Source: Eggerthellaceae bacterium
Lineage (GTDB): Bacteria > Actinomycetota > Coriobacteriia > Coriobacteriales > Eggerthellaceae
Reading direction: 5' to 3'
Assembly (NCBI GenBank): GCA_900753095.1
Contig: CAADXT010000163.1
Location: forward strand, 1-24,129
DNA length: 24,129 nucleotides
Shown: positions 22,768-24,129 of the stretch, one piece after another
How positions within the stretch are numbered: the stretch's first letter is position 1
Layout: the number at the start of each line of letters is the position of its first letter
Notes under the pieces: model-generated
The model's input: only the letters and a program-made list of their open reading frames with translations
Told to the model about the DNA's origin: nothing
The model's database searches: none
Translations under genes and position numbers: made by a program

Positions 22768-23757
22768 ATGACGAAGATGCGCGTGCGCAAACCGTTTGCG
22801 CGGGAAGACGCCAAGGCTCACCCAGGGCTTACCACTACGGTGGAGGAGTACCCTGCTTCAGAGCTTCCCGGCGAAGAGAAGCGCTCAACCAAGGTGAAGA
22901 ACGCTGCTGCAGCGAAGGTCCCCGAAAAGGTGAAGCATCCCAGCAACCTGGTGGTGCGCACGGCAACGGGGGCGGTGTACATCCTGCTCACCGTTGTGTG
23001 CATCTTCGCTTCGGAGGCAACTACAGCGGTGTACCTTTCGGTGCTCAGCGCTATCTGCGCGGGGGAGTTCTACTATATGCTGCGCTCCGACGCAAAGCTC
23101 CCCAATGAGTTCCTCGGCGTTTTCGCTGCCGCCTTGTTCCCGCTTGCCACCTGGCTTTTTGGAATCTCCGGCGTGGTTACGGTGTTCGCCATCTTCGTGC
23201 TTACCCTGCTGGTGTGGTACGTGTTCTGGCAGCCGGCGCGCATCAGCGATGTGGCCGTGAGCCTGTTCGGCGCGGTGTACACCGGCGTTATCATGTCGTG
23301 CGCTATGATCCTGCGCGCATCGCTTCCCGAGTTCTGGGGCGCGGTGCTGGTGCTGGGTCTGTTTGCCAGCGTGTGGGGCAACGATGCGTTCGCCTACTTG
23401 GTTGGCTCCGCCATCGGCAAGCACAAGCTTGCTCCCCATATCTCGCCGAAGAAGAGTTGGGAGGGCTTCATCGCCGGCCTTGTCTTCGCAATGGGGTGCT
23501 GGTGCTTGCTCACGTTGATTCCCGGAGTGACCATGTCCATTTCACAGGCGCTGCTGTTCGGCCTGGTGAACGGCCTTTCCGGCGTTTTGGGCGACCTGGT
23601 CGAAAGCCGTATCAAGCGCAACTCCGGCTTCAAGGACTCGGGCACCATCATGCCGGGCCACGGCGGCTTGCTTGATAGGTGCGATTCGCAGTTCCTGGTC
23701 ACCCTCACGGGCACTATCATGCTTGTTTTAGGCGGCTGCATCCCCTTTGCGCTGTAG
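22768..23757 (+). CDS. cdsA: Phosphatidate cytidylyltransferase
   Basis: Forms CDP-diacylglycerol from CTP and phosphatidate, the branch point for phospholipids. The 329-aa membrane protein begins with a charged ~60-residue cytoplasmic extension (Lys, Glu, Ala-rich), then about eight hydrophobic segments from residue ~62. The signature SRIKRNSGFKDSG continues as PGHGGLLDRCDS (280-307) with the metal-binding acidic residues intact. The ATG at 22768 follows uppS by 3 bp with no strong ribosome site, which suggests translational coupling; ATG at 22777 is an alternative. A terminator follows. Confidence 0.95.
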   Translation: MTKMRVRKPFAREDAKAHPGLTTTVEEYPASELPGEEKRSTKVKNAAAAKVPEKVKHPSNLVVRTATGAVYILLTVVCIFASEATTAVYLSVLSAICAGEFYYMLRSDAKLPNEFLGVFAAALFPLATWLFGISGVVTVFAIFVLTLLVWYVFWQPARISDVAVSLFGAVYTGVIMSCAMILRASLPEFWGAVLVLGLFASVWGNDAFAYLVGSAIGKHKLAPHISPKKSWEGFIAGLVFAMGCWCLLTLIPGVTMSISQALLFGLVNGLSGVLGDLVESRIKRNSGFKDSGTIMPGHGGLLDRCDSQFLVTLTGTIMLVLGGCIPFAL

Positions 23758-23787
23758 CGATTCAGCGCGGCAAATCCTGTTATCGGT

Positions 23788-23819
23788 GCCGTTGTCCGTC
23801 CGGGGCAGCGGCTCTTTTT
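23788..23819 (+). terminator. Rho-independent terminator after cdsA
   Basis: GCCGTTGTCC pairs with GGGCAGCGGC over 10 bp (two G-T wobbles), followed by TCTTTTT. Confidence 0.85.
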
Positions 23820-23827
23820 ATGCAGGC

Positions 23828-23836
23828 TGGTATACT
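23828..23836 (+). promoter_or_regulatory. Extended -10 promoter for dxr
   Basis: TGGTATACT is an extended -10 box right after the cdsA terminator and 34 bases before the dxr ATG. So dxr has its own transcript start despite the conserved gene order. Confidence 0.6.
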
Positions 23837-23870
23837 CGAAGCGTTCACAGGCAAAACAATGGAGGCTTTC

Positions 23871-24129
23871 ATGAAGCGTATTGTGATTCTCGGCTCTACC
23901 GGGTCTATCGGCACTCAGACGGTAGACGTGGTCCGTCAGCATCCCGAGGAATTGGAAATCGTTGGTTTGGCGGTGAACACGCGCGTGCAGGAGATGCTTG
24001 AGCAAGCGCGCGCCCACAAGGTGAAAAACTTGGCAGTAGGCGACGAGCGCCTGGCGCAAGCCCCTCTGGTATCTGAGGTCCGTGAGCAGGCCGCTGGCGG
24101 GCTATGCGGCTACGGCATGGATGCCGTGG
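23871..24129 (+). CDS. dxr: 1-deoxy-D-xylulose 5-phosphate reductoisomerase (3' end beyond window)
   Basis: The first 86 codons of the enzyme that commits deoxyxylulose phosphate to the MEP isoprenoid route using NADPH. The start MKRIVILGSTGSIGTQTVDV carries the NADPH-binding GSTGSIG motif characteristic of Dxr. GGAGG lies 5 bases before the ATG. The catalytic and metal-binding parts lie outside the window. Its position after uppS-cdsA is the common bacterial order. Confidence 0.95.
   Translation, partial: MKRIVILGSTGSIGTQTVDVVRQHPEELEIVGLAVNTRVQEMLEQARAHKVKNLAVGDERLAQAPLVSEVREQAAGGLCGYGMDAV

Overview
The window is a gene-dense, high-GC bacterial chromosome segment with housekeeping content. 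Gene content and protein style point to an anaerobic actinobacterium of the class Coriobacteriia, most likely the Eggerthella relatives. The clues are a malate dehydrogenase next to a two-subunit oxygen-sensitive class I fumarase, tandem DegV proteins, GTG starts, and an archaeal-looking topoisomerase I. The taxonomic call is inference; no rRNA is present. I see no CRISPR array, prophage, transposase or insertion sequence.

Layout. (1) 1-2342: 3' part of a type IA topoisomerase gene with four zinc fingers and a Lys/Ala tail, closed by a terminator. (2) 2552-9638: a tight same-strand series mdh, fumarase alpha, fumarase beta, tmk, holB, ricT, pncB, with gaps of 2-24 bp or overlaps, so probably one transcript. 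It combines the malate/fumarate branch of carbon metabolism with dTMP kinase, a clamp-loader subunit, an RNA-processing factor and NAD salvage. (3) 9790-11654: two DegV fatty-acid-binding proteins. (4) 11655-11891: an intergenic block that folds into a long, multi-branched inverted-repeat structure. (5) 11892-13842: a degenerate beta-hydroxyacid-dehydrogenase-like protein with a Cys/His-rich tail, followed closely by a PflX-like radical SAM protein. (6) 13942-14016: tRNA-Thr(UGU) and a strong, probably bidirectional terminator. (7) 14062-14754, minus strand: a small acidic hypothetical protein and a single-domain cupin, each with its own -10 box. (8) 15030-16349: a membrane-bound processive family 2 glycosyltransferase. 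(9) 16513-17274, minus: comF. (10) 17696-20068: an orphan amino-acid-type substrate-binding lipoprotein with a Ser-rich tail, then a membrane-anchored HtrA protease with a PDZ domain. (11) 20304-24129: pyrH, frr, uppS, cdsA, dxr (cut by the window end), the widely conserved translation/isoprenoid/phospholipid cluster. Here it lacks the usual rpsB-tsf in front and is split by terminators and by a structured 345-bp frr-uppS spacer.

How the genes connect: MDH and class I fumarase interconvert oxaloacetate, malate and fumarate, as expected where fumarate is a terminal electron acceptor. UppS, CdsA and Dxr supply isoprenoid lipid carrier and phospholipid precursors, and the glycosyltransferase, HtrA and lipoprotein act at the same envelope. 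The features most worth following up are the archaeal-type TopA, the 11669-11845 structured element, the metal-tail dehydrogenase relative next to a radical SAM enzyme, and the repeated hairpins before uppS.
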